Of a DNA stretch of 64,000 bases, positions 16,852-26,407 are shown piece after piece. The notes beneath the pieces are model-generated. The model was given only the letters and a program-made list of their open reading frames with translations. It did no database searches and had not been told where the DNA came from. Every line of letters starts with the position of its first letter. Position 1 is the stretch's first letter. A program made the translations under genes and the position numbers. Source of the stretch: [Clostridium] viride DSM 6836. Lineage in GTDB: Bacteria > Bacillota > Clostridia > Oscillospirales > Oscillospiraceae. The stretch lies in contig JHZO01000005.1 in assembly GCA_000620945.1 (NCBI GenBank), forward strand, positions 62,001-126,000. The letters are read 5' to 3'.

Positions 16852-17292
16852 TCATTTCTGTGTTCCGGCCAGACGCTTGCGCAGCGCGGCGGCAAAATGG
16901 CGTGAAATTACAATGCGTTCCTCATTGGACAGCGTGGCTAAGATGCGGCCGGAAAGCTCACTTTGCAGGTGGCGAATGTGCATGAGATTGACCACCATGC
17001 TTTTCGAGCAGCGAAACATATGCTCCAATTCCGTTTCCAACTGTGCCAGGCTTAGTTTGGTGGGAAATACCCCCTCTTTGGTATAGAGAAAGACGCTGCG
17101 CCCCACATACTCTCCATAGAGCAGCTCTAGAGGGTCGAGGAGAAGACGCCCTTCCTCGGTTTGCACAGGCAGGCGCTGCCCATCGGGTCGTAACAACTGA
17201 AGCAGCCGTTCGATCTCGGGCGCCTTGGGGTCACGGCAGCGCAGGGTCAGCTCCGGCTCGGAAATCTCTTCCTGTATCACGTGAAGCTTCAA
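16852..17292 (-). CDS. LytTR-domain transcriptional regulator without a receiver domain
   Basis: The 146-aa protein has its LytTR DNA-binding domain in the C-terminal two thirds: YVGRSVFLYTKEG, then LSLAQLETEL, then MFRCSKSMVVNLMHIRHL and a final IVISRHFAAALRKRL. There is no response-receiver domain, so it is not a normal two-component partner. It is expected to bind direct repeats upstream of its own operon and to act with the adjacent DUF3021 protein. The start is a TTG at 17292, with AAAGGAGGG six bases upstream. Confidence 0.88.
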   Translation of the reverse strand: MKLHVIQEEISEPELTLRCRDPKAPEIERLLQLLRPDGQRLPVQTEEGRLLLDPLELLYGEYVGRSVFLYTKEGVFPTKLSLAQLETELEHMFRCSKSMVVNLMHIRHLQSELSGRILATLSNEERIVISRHFAAALRKRLAGTQK

Positions 17293-17435
17293 GCAAAACC
17301 CTCCTTTCTGGTTCTATTATAGAAAGTGGACAGGGTGCCCGCAAGTGTCTTTGTGATAAGTGGCATATTTTGTGGTTCAAGTGGCATTTGGGTTAGGATT
17401 CCTGAAAAAAGAGACGAAATAAGGCGCCTATGCCC

Positions 17436-17464
17436 TTGTGATGGTCTAGGAACTTTGTTATAAT
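17436..17464 (+). promoter_or_regulatory. Promoter of the recJ-rel-cell-wall gene run
   Basis: -35 TTGTGA (17436-17441), 17 bases, consensus -10 TATAAT (17459-17464). No later intrinsic terminator is evident until 27.7 kb. Confidence 0.7.
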
Positions 17465-17520
17465 AAATGTGAATAATTCACCAAGAAATGCGTTATCATC
17501 AAGATGAGGATCGTTGTCGT

Positions 17521-19578
17521 ATGAAATTTAAGCAGTGGACATTTGCAAAGCGCGCAGAACAAGCATTTACATACCTGCGCTCACAAGGTGTGCCGCTTCT
17601 GGTGGCGGCGGTTTTGTGCTCCCGAGGACTCGATACGCTGGAGCAGGCAACCACCTTTCTTTCGTGGCATCCGAAATTACTGTGTAATCCCATGCAAATG
17701 AAGGACATGGATAAAGCTGCCTCCCGCATCCGTCTGGCCCTGGAACGAAACGAGAAGATTGCGGTGTATGGAGACTACGATGTGGATGGCATCACCTCCA
17801 CCTGCCTGCTGACCCACTATCTCCGCTCACAGGGCGGAACGGTGTGTTACTACATTCCCTGCCGTCTGGAAGAGGGCTATGGCGTCAACCGGGAAGCCAT
17901 CGATGCACTACACCAAGAAGGGGTCAGCCTCATTATCACCGTGGACTGCGGAATTACCGCCCTGGAAGAAGTGGACTATGCCAAAGGCCTTGGCATCGAC
18001 ATGGTCATCACCGACCACCATGAGTGCAAGGAAGACCTGCCCCAGGCGGTTGCCGTCTTAAACCCCCACCGCCGAGACTGTGAGTATCCCTTTAAAGACC
18101 TTGCCGGAGTCGGCGTTGCACTGAAGCTGGTGCTTGCCTTGGCCGGGGAGGAACATACCCGCACCGTGTTGGAGGAATACTCCGATTTGGCCGCTGTGGG
18201 TACCGTGGCCGATGTCATGCGCCTTCTGGGAGAAAACCGAACCCTGGTTTGTATCGGCTTAGACCAACTGAAGAACACCCATCGAATTGGCCTTCGTACC
18301 CTCATGGAGGAGGCAGGAACCACATCCCATACGCTAAACTCCACCACCGTTGGCTACTGCCTTGCTCCGAGAATCAATGCCGCCGGTCGTATGGGACGAG
18401 CTGCCCTGGCTGCTGAGCTCATCTTAACGGATGACCCCTCTGAGGCCGAGCGGCTTTCGCAGGAACTGTGCGAGCTCAATCGGGAGCGGCAAAACGTCGA
18501 GCTTACGATCTTCAATGATTGTACGGAGAAGCTCGACCAAGCGGGCCGCCACGACAGCATTGTTTTAGCCGCGGAAGGTTGGCATCAGGGGGTTGTGGGC
18601 ATCGTGGCCTCGCGCCTGTCTGAGCGCTATGCCTGCCCGGCCTTTATGATTACCCTTCAGGATGGCAAGGGAAAGGGATCCTGCCGCTCGTATGGGGGCT
18701 TTAACCTCTTTCAGGCACTGGAAGCTTGTACCGACCTGCTGGAGGGCTATGGAGGCCATGCCCTGGCGGCAGGCTTCACGATTTTAGAGGAACACATTCC
18801 GGCGTTCCGGGAGAGAATGGATACCTTGGTCAAAGAGGACACCGGCGGAGAGGAACTAATCTCCACCCTTTTGATCGATGTGGAAGTGCGAAACATCTTC
18901 AACCTCAATGTGGAAGAAGTCTCCCAGCTCTCCTTGTTGGAGCCCTATGGAAACGGAAATCCCAAGCCGGTCTTTTCCCTTCTGGGCATGACCATCACCT
19001 GTCTCTCAGAAGTCGGCGGTGGCCGCCACCTGAAGATGCGCCTGTGCCGGGATGGTCGCACCTTGGACGCCATCTTTTTCTCCACCACGCGGCTCCAAGC
19101 GGGGGTGCAAATCGGAGACGAAGTCGACGTGGCCTTCTTCCCACAGGTCAACGAATTCCGCGGAAGCCGCTCCGTGCAGCTTCACTTGGTTGATCTGCGT
19201 CTTTCCAAGGAAGCCGAAGCAGAAGCGCAATGGTATGCTCGCTTTTGCCAGGGGCATGTGATCCCCAAAGGAGAAGCGGGAGACATTATTCCCCAACGGG
19301 AAGAGTTTGCCTCTCTTTGGCGCTATTTAGTCAGCTGTGGCGGAGTTGCCGAGGATACGGCGGAACGCATCGCCCAGCAAACGGCTCGCCTATCCCAACT
19401 TCCCCCCTCAGTCACTCGAACCAAGATCTGTTTGGACGTGCTGGAGGAATGTGGGCTGGTTCAGCTGGAGCATCGCAACGGTCGCGTCCGCATTCGCAGC
19501 CGCGCCAGAGGCGGCGAAAAGATGGATTTGGAACAAACCAATCTCATGCGTCGCCTGCGCAAAATGGCTGGGCAGTAA
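17521..19578 (+). CDS. recJ: Single-stranded-DNA-specific exonuclease RecJ
   Basis: A 5'-3' ssDNA exonuclease for recombination and mismatch repair. DHH phosphoesterase motifs are visible in order: VYGDYDVDGITST (motif I), LIITVDCGI (motif II), VITDHHE (motif III, DHH) and a GVGVALKL region (motif IV). The DHHA1 domain contains GVVGIVASRLSERY and GGHALAAGFTI, and an OB-fold region follows. An in-frame ATG at 17488 is possible, but GAGGA lies ten bases before the ATG at 17521, so I prefer the latter (685 aa). It is the first gene of a long co-directional run that continues into rel. Confidence 0.95.
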   Translation: MKFKQWTFAKRAEQAFTYLRSQGVPLLVAAVLCSRGLDTLEQATTFLSWHPKLLCNPMQMKDMDKAASRIRLALERNEKIAVYGDYDVDGITSTCLLTHYLRSQGGTVCYYIPCRLEEGYGVNREAIDALHQEGVSLIITVDCGITALEEVDYAKGLGIDMVITDHHECKEDLPQAVAVLNPHRRDCEYPFKDLAGVGVALKLVLALAGEEHTRTVLEEYSDLAAVGTVADVMRLLGENRTLVCIGLDQLKNTHRIGLRTLMEEAGTTSHTLNSTTVGYCLAPRINAAGRMGRAALAAELILTDDPSEAERLSQELCELNRERQNVELTIFNDCTEKLDQAGRHDSIVLAAEGWHQGVVGIVASRLSERYACPAFMITLQDGKGKGSCRSYGGFNLFQALEACTDLLEGYGGHALAAGFTILEEHIPAFRERMDTLVKEDTGGEELISTLLIDVEVRNIFNLNVEEVSQLSLLEPYGNGNPKPVFSLLGMTITCLSEVGGGRHLKMRLCRDGRTLDAIFFSTTRLQAGVQIGDEVDVAFFPQVNEFRGSRSVQLHLVDLRLSKEAEAEAQWYARFCQGHVIPKGEAGDIIPQREEFASLWRYLVSCGGVAEDTAERIAQQTARLSQLPPSVTRTKICLDVLEECGLVQLEHRNGRVRIRSRARGGEKMDLEQTNLMRRLRKMAGQ

Positions 19579-19731
19579 AAAGGAAAACAGCCCAAGTGGG
19601 ACAGGGAAAACCACGGGTAATCTTGGAAATGAGCGGATGCGTCCCAAAGTTTCCTTTCCCGCTGGAACGACCTAGCACCACCACCCCCAGCCGTGCGTAA
19701 ACTATGGAAAAAAAGGAAAGGAGGGAGAGGT

Positions 19732-21954
19732 ATGCTAACGATGGATCAACGATTTGAACGCTTAGAGGAAAAAATTAAAACCTATCTTCCGGCATCGGAC
19801 ACCAAGCGGCTTCGGGACGCCTATGAGTGCGCCACAAAGCAGCACGAAGGCCAGTTGCGAAAGGACGGCTCTCCCTTCATCAGTCATCCCCTGGCCGTTG
19901 CCGATCTGGTGGCGGATCTGGGGCTGGATATCGAGTCGGTCATGGCGGCGCTCCTGCACGATTGCGTGGAGGATACGGACATCTCCCATGAGGAACTAAA
20001 GCACCTGTTTGGCCCCACCGTTGCCGATCTGGTGGATGGGGTCACGAAGCTGACCCGTGTGCAATACACCTCCAAAGAGGAGGAGCAGGTGGAAAACCTG
20101 CGCAAGATGCTCATGGCCATGGCTAAGGACATCCGCGTCATTCTGATTAAAATTTGCGACCGCGTGCACAATATTCGCACCATGGAGTACCAAAGTGAGC
20201 GGAAGCAGCGCGAAAAGTCGCTGGAAACCTTGGAAATCTATGCCCCCATTGCCCACCGTCTGGGCATGCAGCGCATGAAGTGGGAGATGGAGGACTTATC
20301 TCTTAAGTACCTAGACCCCATTGCCTACCAAGAGATTTCGGAAGAGCTCGCCAAGCAGGCACAGCAAAAAGAGGCCTTTATGCTTGCCACCCAGCATGCC
20401 ATTCAGGGCAGGCTGGAGGAAGAGGGCATCCGTGGCACCGTGTACGGGCGCATCAAACACATTTATTCCATCTATCGAAAGATGTATATCCAAAATAAAA
20501 CCCTAAGTGAAATCTTCGATCTGTATGCCTTCCGGGTGATCGTGGACGACATGCCCTCGTGCTATAACGTCCTCGGCGTCATTCACGACATGTATAAGCC
20601 CGTCCTGGGCCGGTTTAAGGATTACATTGGCACCCCCAAACCCAATCTGTATCAGTCCTTGCATACCACGGTCATCGGCAGCAGTGGCATGCCCTTTGAA
20701 GTGCAGATCCGCACCTGGGAAATGCACCACACGGCAGAGTATGGCGTGGCGGCCCACTGGAAGTATAAGCAGGGTCTGCCCACGGGGCAGGAGGGCGGTG
20801 ACGACGCCTTTTCCTGGGTGCGTCAACTTCTGGAAAGCCAGCAGGACACCGACGCGGAAGAGTATGTCCGCACGCTTAAGGTGGATCTGTTCGCCGATGA
20901 GGTCTTTGTCTTTACACCCCGGGGCGACGTCATTAACCTGCCCGCCGGCGCAACCCCCATTGACTTTGCCTACCACATTCACTCCGCGGTGGGCAATGGA
21001 ATGGTGGCGGCCAAGGTCAATGGACGCATCGTCAACTTTGACTACCGCTTAAATTCCGGCGAAATTGTGGAAGTCGTCACGTCAAAGACGGCCCGTGGCC
21101 CCAGCCGTGACTGGATGAAGCTGGCCAAGAGCAACGAAGCCCGCACTAAGATTCGCCAGTGGTTCAAGCGAGAACGTCGGGAAGAAAACATTGCACATGG
21201 CCGAGCCATGTTTGAGTCAGAAATCAAGCATCAGGGGATCAGCATTGCCCTCATTTCCTCGGAAGAGGTTCTGCCCCACGTCCTGAAGAAGCTGCGCTTT
21301 GGAGCGTTGGAAGAAATGTATGCCGCCATCGGCTACGGGGGCGCCAGTGCGCAAAAATGCGCCAACCGCGTGAAGGAAGAGTTGGTCCACCTTAACCGCA
21401 TTCAAACGGAAAAGGTCGCAGAAAAGGCCATGGATCTGCCCCCCACCCACGTGCAGGTGGAGGCAGGCGTTGCCCAGGCAGGAAACCGAAAGAAGAGTAC
21501 CTCGGGCGTCATTGTCGAGGATATGACCGACTGCATGGTGAAGTTCGCCAAGTGCTGCACCCCGGTTCCCGGGGACGACATTGTGGGCTTTATCACGCGA
21601 GGATACGGCGTTTCGGTGCACCGGCAAGATTGCCCCAATGCCATCGCCTCCCGGGCAAAACCCCAGGAAAAAGACCGCTGGATTACCGTCTCTTGGGACG
21701 ATGCCAGCCAAAACACCTATAAAACGGCTCTGGAGCTGACAGGCAAAGATCGCGATGGCTTAACGCTGGATGTGGCTATGGTGCTGTCTACTGCGAAGAT
21801 GCGCCTGATTTCTCTTGCAGCCAACAGCCTGCCTGATGGGTACGCCAAGATCAGCGTGGTGCTGGAGGTCAAGGGCAGTGCGGATGTCATTTCCGTCATG
21901 AATAAGTTAAATCAAATTTCGGGGGTCTATCAGGTCAGCCGTATGTCCGGCTAA
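19732..21954 (+). CDS. relA: Bifunctional (p)ppGpp synthetase/hydrolase Rel
   Basis: Controls the stringent response. From the ATG at 19732, preceded by AGGAGGGAGAGGT, the protein is 740 aa. The N-terminal hydrolase keeps the HD motif LLHDCVEDTD. The synthetase has GRIKHIYSIYRKM and RFKDYIGTPKPNLYQSLHT; the RxKD form marks bifunctional Rel/SpoT enzymes rather than monofunctional RelA. A TGS domain begins near VFVFTPRGDVINLP, and a C-terminal ACT domain follows, with a CCTPVPGDDIVGF zinc-finger-type segment before it. Both active sites look intact. The start at 19693 is longer but has no better signal. recJ upstream and rel are neighbours in many Firmicutes, often with apt between them, which is missing here. 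Confidence 0.96.
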   Translation: MLTMDQRFERLEEKIKTYLPASDTKRLRDAYECATKQHEGQLRKDGSPFISHPLAVADLVADLGLDIESVMAALLHDCVEDTDISHEELKHLFGPTVADLVDGVTKLTRVQYTSKEEEQVENLRKMLMAMAKDIRVILIKICDRVHNIRTMEYQSERKQREKSLETLEIYAPIAHRLGMQRMKWEMEDLSLKYLDPIAYQEISEELAKQAQQKEAFMLATQHAIQGRLEEEGIRGTVYGRIKHIYSIYRKMYIQNKTLSEIFDLYAFRVIVDDMPSCYNVLGVIHDMYKPVLGRFKDYIGTPKPNLYQSLHTTVIGSSGMPFEVQIRTWEMHHTAEYGVAAHWKYKQGLPTGQEGGDDAFSWVRQLLESQQDTDAEEYVRTLKVDLFADEVFVFTPRGDVINLPAGATPIDFAYHIHSAVGNGMVAAKVNGRIVNFDYRLNSGEIVEVVTSKTARGPSRDWMKLAKSNEARTKIRQWFKRERREENIAHGRAMFESEIKHQGISIALISSEEVLPHVLKKLRFGALEEMYAAIGYGGASAQKCANRVKEELVHLNRIQTEKVAEKAMDLPPTHVQVEAGVAQAGNRKKSTSGVIVEDMTDCMVKFAKCCTPVPGDDIVGFITRGYGVSVHRQDCPNAIASRAKPQEKDRWITVSWDDASQNTYKTALELTGKDRDGLTLDVAMVLSTAKMRLISLAANSLPDGYAKISVVLEVKGSADVISVMNKLNQISGVYQVSRMSG

Positions 21955-22043
21955 GGGATAAAGATCCGTCCATTTGGGGAGACTTTCCAGTAGATGCAAG
22001 GGTGTAGGCATCTTCTTAGAACAAAAAGCGAGGAACGAGAATC

Positions 22044-23252
22044 ATGAATCAAAGTTTTCAGCCCCTTCTTTTCGGTGGCGATATCAACGTATACAGTGTG
22101 GCGCGTGCCTTTCATGAGGCCTATGGGGTGCGTTCGGTTTGCTACGGGAAGTTCCCGTCCGGCCCGGCCTATGAGAGCCAAATCATTGACTACCGCCCCT
22201 GCCGCGAGATTGAGGATGCGGCGGTGTTCCTAGAAAAGGTATGTGCCGTATCCTCGGAGTTCTCCGACCGGACGGTGATTCTCGTTTCCTGCGGAGACAG
22301 CTATGTGAAGTTGGCGGCAGAGGGCAAACCTCAGTTTCCCAAGAACGTCATCGCCCCCTATGTGTCGGGGGAGTTGATTAACACCTTGATTCACAAGGAG
22401 CGCTTCTACGAGCTTTGCGACCAGCACGGAATCGACCACCCGGCCACGGTGATTCACCGGGCGGAGATGGGGTATGACTTTGCCATCCCCTTTGGTGCTC
22501 CCTATGTGCTCAAGCCCTCCAACGGCGTAGCCTACTGGGAGCACCCTTTCCCGGGGAATGAAAAGGTCTTTATCTGCCGAGATCGTGCCTCTTTGCACGA
22601 AACCTTGGACAAGGTGTATGCCTCGGGCTACCCCGACAGCATGATCATTCAAGACTTCATCCCCGGCGACGATACCTTTATGCGGGTGCTCACCAACTAC
22701 TCCGACCAGAACGGCACCGTAAAGCTCATGTGCCTTGGCCATGTGCTGCTGGAGGAGCATACCCCCCACGGCATCGGCAACCATGCGGTCATTTTGACCG
22801 AGAAGAACGAGGCCCTTTCCGAACAGCTCCGAGGCTTTTTGGAGGGCATTGGTTTCTGTGGGTTTTCCAATTTCGACATTAAATACGACCAGCGGGACGG
22901 AAAGTTTAAGGTCTTTGAAATCAACTGTCGGCAGGGTCGAAGCAATTACTATGTCACCGGTGCGGGCTATAATATCGCACGCTACCTGGTGGAGGATCTG
23001 ATTGAGGGCAAGGACTTGCCCCTTTGCATTGCCGATCGGGAAAGCCTTTGGCGCGTGGTTCCCCGCAGGGTGGCCTTTGACTACATTGTGCCGGAGTATC
23101 ACCCTGCCATGAAGAAACAGATCAAGGCCGGGCAGGAGTCGAATCCGCTCTTCTATGCACCGGACAAGGCTCTCAAGCGGAGGGCACGACTTTATAAGAA
23201 CCAACTTGGTCATTTTTCCAAGTATCATACGTACTACGAGAAGAAGCGCTAA
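22044..23252 (+). CDS. aslA: D-aspartate ligase (ATP-grasp, peptidoglycan cross-bridge)
   Basis: A 402-aa ATP-grasp enzyme very similar in pattern to the Enterococcus faecium D-aspartate ligase Asl-fm. Shared segments include an N-terminal PLLFGGDINVYSVARAFHEAYG, then VSCGDSYVKL, MIIQDFIPGDDTFMRVL, LMCLGHVLLEEHTP, NFDIKYDQRDGKFKVFEIN and RQGRSNYYVT. The last four hold the ATP- and metal-binding residues. The family joins the beta-carboxyl of D-Asp to the side-chain amino group of residue 3 of the UDP-MurNAc-peptide. The next gene is an aspartate racemase that would supply D-Asp, as in enterococci. GAGGAACGAGAATC precedes the ATG. It follows rel without a terminator. Confidence 0.9.
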   Translation: MNQSFQPLLFGGDINVYSVARAFHEAYGVRSVCYGKFPSGPAYESQIIDYRPCREIEDAAVFLEKVCAVSSEFSDRTVILVSCGDSYVKLAAEGKPQFPKNVIAPYVSGELINTLIHKERFYELCDQHGIDHPATVIHRAEMGYDFAIPFGAPYVLKPSNGVAYWEHPFPGNEKVFICRDRASLHETLDKVYASGYPDSMIIQDFIPGDDTFMRVLTNYSDQNGTVKLMCLGHVLLEEHTPHGIGNHAVILTEKNEALSEQLRGFLEGIGFCGFSNFDIKYDQRDGKFKVFEINCRQGRSNYYVTGAGYNIARYLVEDLIEGKDLPLCIADRESLWRVVPRRVAFDYIVPEYHPAMKKQIKAGQESNPLFYAPDKALKRRARLYKNQLGHFSKYHTYYEKKR

Positions 23253-23290
23253 GGCGCAGCAAACAGACCCTGACAAAGGAGCGTGAAAGG

Positions 23291-23995
23291 ATGCAGGAGG
23301 CAAGGCTTGGTATTTTAGGGGGTATGGGGCCTCAGGCCACGCAGATTTTTTATCAGCGCGTGATCGACCGGACGCACGCAGATTGCGACCAGGAGCATGT
23401 CCCCACCCTGATCTGGAGCGATACTCAAATTCCCGACCGCACCGCCTGCATTTTAGGTGGCGAAGAGGATCGGGTCTATTCCCGCCTTTTGACTTCGGCC
23501 AAGCTGTTGGAGGAGGCCGGATGCAGCGTCATCGCAATTCCCTGCAACACCTCCCACTATTTTGTGGAGCGGCTTGCGGCCTCCGTGCACATTCCCATCC
23601 TGAACATGATTAAGGAGACGGTAGCTCGGGTTCGTGAGATGGGAAGGCCCAAGGTGGGCATTCTTGCAACGGACGGAACCGTCCAGATGGGGCTGTACCA
23701 AAAAGAATGCCAGGCCGCAGGGCTAAGCTGCCTTGCACCGCCGCCAGACATTCAGCGCCTTGTCATGTCCATCATTTACGATGAAATCAAGCGTGGCGAG
23801 CCAGGAAGCCGCGACAAATTCGAACAAATCGACCGTGCCATGCGTGCCCTTGGCTGCGATTGCGTAATTTTGGGCTGCACCGAACTCTCGGTCTATCGAA
23901 CCTACCACAACCTGCCCGCGTTTTATGTTGACGCGATGGAGGTTCTCTGCGAATGTGCCATCCTCCATTGCGGGAAAAAATTGCGGAATATATAA
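23291..23995 (+). CDS. racD: Aspartate racemase (Asp/Glu racemase family)
   Basis: A 234-aa PLP-independent racemase. The two catalytic cysteines lie in IAIPCNTSHY and ILGCTEL, and the N-terminal GILGGMGPQAT is the hallmark of aspartate rather than glutamate racemases. It should convert L-Asp to D-Asp for the D-aspartate ligase encoded 38 bases upstream. AAAGGAG lies nine bases before the ATG at 23291. The following MurE::ArgB gene starts 12 bases after its stop, so the three are surely co-expressed. Confidence 0.92.
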   Translation: MQEARLGILGGMGPQATQIFYQRVIDRTHADCDQEHVPTLIWSDTQIPDRTACILGGEEDRVYSRLLTSAKLLEEAGCSVIAIPCNTSHYFVERLAASVHIPILNMIKETVARVREMGRPKVGILATDGTVQMGLYQKECQAAGLSCLAPPPDIQRLVMSIIYDEIKRGEPGSRDKFEQIDRAMRALGCDCVILGCTELSVYRTYHNLPAFYVDAMEVLCECAILHCGKKLRNI

Positions 23996-24007
23996 GGGGT
24001 TTCTACT

Positions 24008-26377
24008 ATGAACCGAACTCATCAATTTACCTATGGCGATTACATTCAACTTCTCTCTCGGAACCAGCTTTTGCAAAAGCCGGTGACGATGGGGGATTTT
24101 TCACGCTTGGTGTCCCTGGTATCCTGCGATTCCCGCAGTGTGGTGCCCGGCACCTTATTTCTTTGCAAAGGGGCACACTTTTCCGTTTCGTACCTTCAGA
24201 ACGCGGCCAATGCAGGTGCCTTTGCCTACCTGTCCGAGCAAGAGTACCCCGAGGTGCTGCTTCCCTGCATCTTGGTGACGGACATTCGCGCCGCCATGTC
24301 CCTTCTGGCTGACTATTACTACCAATCCCCCAGCCGTTCCCTCTCCGTGGTGGGCATTACCGGAACCAAGGGCAAGTCTTCGACCACCTACTATTTAAAG
24401 TATATCTTTGATGAGTATCTGGCCGCCCAGAAAAAGTCCGAGAGTGCCGTCATTTCCTCCATCGATACCTACGACGGCGTGGAGCGGTTTGAGTCCCACC
24501 TGACCACGCCCGAGCCGCTGGATTTGCAGCGCCATTTTTACAACGCCGCATCCTCTCACATTGACTACCTCACCATGGAAGTCTCCAGCCAGGCACTCAA
24601 GTATGGCAGAGTGCAGGGGACGGCTTTTGCCGCCACGGTGTTCTTAAACATTGGCAACGATCACATCTCCCCCATCGAACATCCTGATTTTGAGGATTAT
24701 TTTTCGTCCAAACTGCGCATCTTTTCCCAAGGGGCCGTGGCCTGCGTCAACCTAGACTGCGAGCATGCCCAGCGTGCGCTGGAGGCCGCACAGGCACAAA
24801 GTCCCCGGGTAATTACCTTCTCGGAGAAAGACCCTACTGCCACGGTATACGCCTCTCAGGTACGCAAAAGCCGGGGCGACATTGTCTTCCGCGTGAAAAC
24901 GCCCCGGTACAGCCGCGAGTTCCGCCTGACCATGCCCGGCCTTTTCAACGTGCAAAATGCCTTAGCAGCCCTCGCCGTGTGCGAAGGCTTGGGCATCCCC
25001 GAGCAATATGCCTATGCAGGCCTCATGAAGGCCCGTGTCCCCGGTCGCATGGAGATCTATACCAATGCCAACGAAGACGTCATTGCCATTGTGGATTACG
25101 CACACAATCGTCTTTCCTTCGAAAAACTCTTTGAATCCGTGAAAGCGGAATACCCTGGACGACGCATTGTGACCGTCTTCGGCTGTCCCGGAAAGAAGGC
25201 TTTTGATCGCCGGCGCGACTTGGGTGAAATCTCGGGCCGCTATTCCGATCTTGTGGTGATTACGGAAGAGGATGCCGGCGAAGAGCCGGTGGAGAACATT
25301 TGCCGCGACATTGCCCAGTGGGTGGAAGCCGAAGGCTGCGATTACTCCATTCAGCCCGACCGTGGCGAAGCCATCCGTCAGGCCATTATGGGCTGTGAGG
25401 AACCATCCTTGCTTCTTATCACCGGAAAAGGGGCCGAGACACGGCAAAAACGCGGAACCGAGTATATTGACTGCCCTTCTGATGTAGACTATACCGTACG
25501 CTTTTTGCAGGAATACGATAAGCTTCATGGCATGGACGGTATGAGCCGCGTGCGGAGCCTGTTGGAGGTCCTTCCCGTCCTGCGCCGCTATGCCAAGACC
25601 ACCATGGTGGTCAAATACGGCGGCAGTGCTCTTGGTTCGGATGCCTCACTGAGCATTTTAGAAGACGTGGCAGCACTCCAGTCCGTTGGGGTTCGCGTGG
25701 TCTTGGTGCACGGCGGCGGCCCCGACATTTCTGATCTCCTCTCCCGCCTTCACATTGAGAGCCACTTTGAAAACGGTTACCGGGTCACCGATGCCAAGGT
25801 ATTGGAAGCGGCCGAATTGGCGCTCTCTGCCAAGGTCAACAAGACCATCGTCAGTACTCTGTCCTCTCTGGGGGCAAAGGCCTGCGGCGTCTCCGGACGA
25901 GACGGAGCCCTGCTCCTTGCCGTTCCGAAGTCGGAAAGCTTAGGCCGCGTGGGTGAAGTCACCCGGGTGGACGCAAGCTTGCTCACCTGCCTGCTGGACG
26001 GCGGCTTCTTGCCGGTGGTGTCCCCCATGGCACAAGGAGCAGACGGAGAGGCCTATAACTGCAATGCCGACGACGTGGCTCGTGCCGTGGCTGAAGCCAT
26101 GGGAGCGGACAAGCTGGTCTTCTTAACCGATACCAACGGCATTTTGGTGGATCGCAACAACCAAAGCACCCGTGTTCCCAAGATGGATGCCAACCATGCC
26201 AGGACCCTGCTGCGAGACGGGCTCATTGCCGGTGGCATGATTCCCAAAACCGAAAACTGCATCCACGCGGTGTCCCACGGGGTATCCGCTGTAACGGTGC
26301 TGGATGGACGCATTCCCCACAGTTTGCTTCTGGAAGCCATTTCCGAGCAGTCTATGGGTACGACACTGGAACCATAA
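24008..26377 (+). CDS. MurE-type Mur ligase fused to an N-acetylglutamate kinase (ArgB)
   Basis: A single uninterrupted 789-aa frame. Residues 1 to about 505 form a Mur ligase of MurE type, with DSRSVVPGTLF, P-loop GTKGKSS at 119-125, HLTTPEP, MEVSSQAL, NIGNDHISP, RVPGRMEIY and VDYAHN. At the position of the DNPR motif of diaminopimelate-specific MurE it reads EEDAGEEP near 418-428, which argues against diaminopimelate and for another amino acid such as L-Lys. From about 518 to the end lies a complete amino-acid kinase of ArgB type: KYGGSAL, LVHGGGPDIS, NGYRVTD, CNADDVA and GGMIPKTENC, so the kinase looks active. It lies in an operon with the D-Asp ligase and racemase. The role of the kinase in a cell-wall enzyme is unexplained. 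Confidence 0.9.
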   Translation: MNRTHQFTYGDYIQLLSRNQLLQKPVTMGDFSRLVSLVSCDSRSVVPGTLFLCKGAHFSVSYLQNAANAGAFAYLSEQEYPEVLLPCILVTDIRAAMSLLADYYYQSPSRSLSVVGITGTKGKSSTTYYLKYIFDEYLAAQKKSESAVISSIDTYDGVERFESHLTTPEPLDLQRHFYNAASSHIDYLTMEVSSQALKYGRVQGTAFAATVFLNIGNDHISPIEHPDFEDYFSSKLRIFSQGAVACVNLDCEHAQRALEAAQAQSPRVITFSEKDPTATVYASQVRKSRGDIVFRVKTPRYSREFRLTMPGLFNVQNALAALAVCEGLGIPEQYAYAGLMKARVPGRMEIYTNANEDVIAIVDYAHNRLSFEKLFESVKAEYPGRRIVTVFGCPGKKAFDRRRDLGEISGRYSDLVVITEEDAGEEPVENICRDIAQWVEAEGCDYSIQPDRGEAIRQAIMGCEEPSLLLITGKGAETRQKRGTEYIDCPSDVDYTVRFLQEYDKLHGMDGMSRVRSLLEVLPVLRRYAKTTMVVKYGGSALGSDASLSILEDVAALQSVGVRVVLVHGGGPDISDLLSRLHIESHFENGYRVTDAKVLEAAELALSAKVNKTIVSTLSSLGAKACGVSGRDGALLLAVPKSESLGRVGEVTRVDASLLTCLLDGGFLPVVSPMAQGADGEAYNCNADDVARAVAEAMGADKLVFLTDTNGILVDRNNQSTRVPKMDANHARTLLRDGLIAGGMIPKTENCIHAVSHGVSAVTVLDGRIPHSLLLEAISEQSMGTTLEP

Positions 26378-26407
26378 GTGCAACAAAGAAAAGGAAGTAA
26401 CTTGCCT

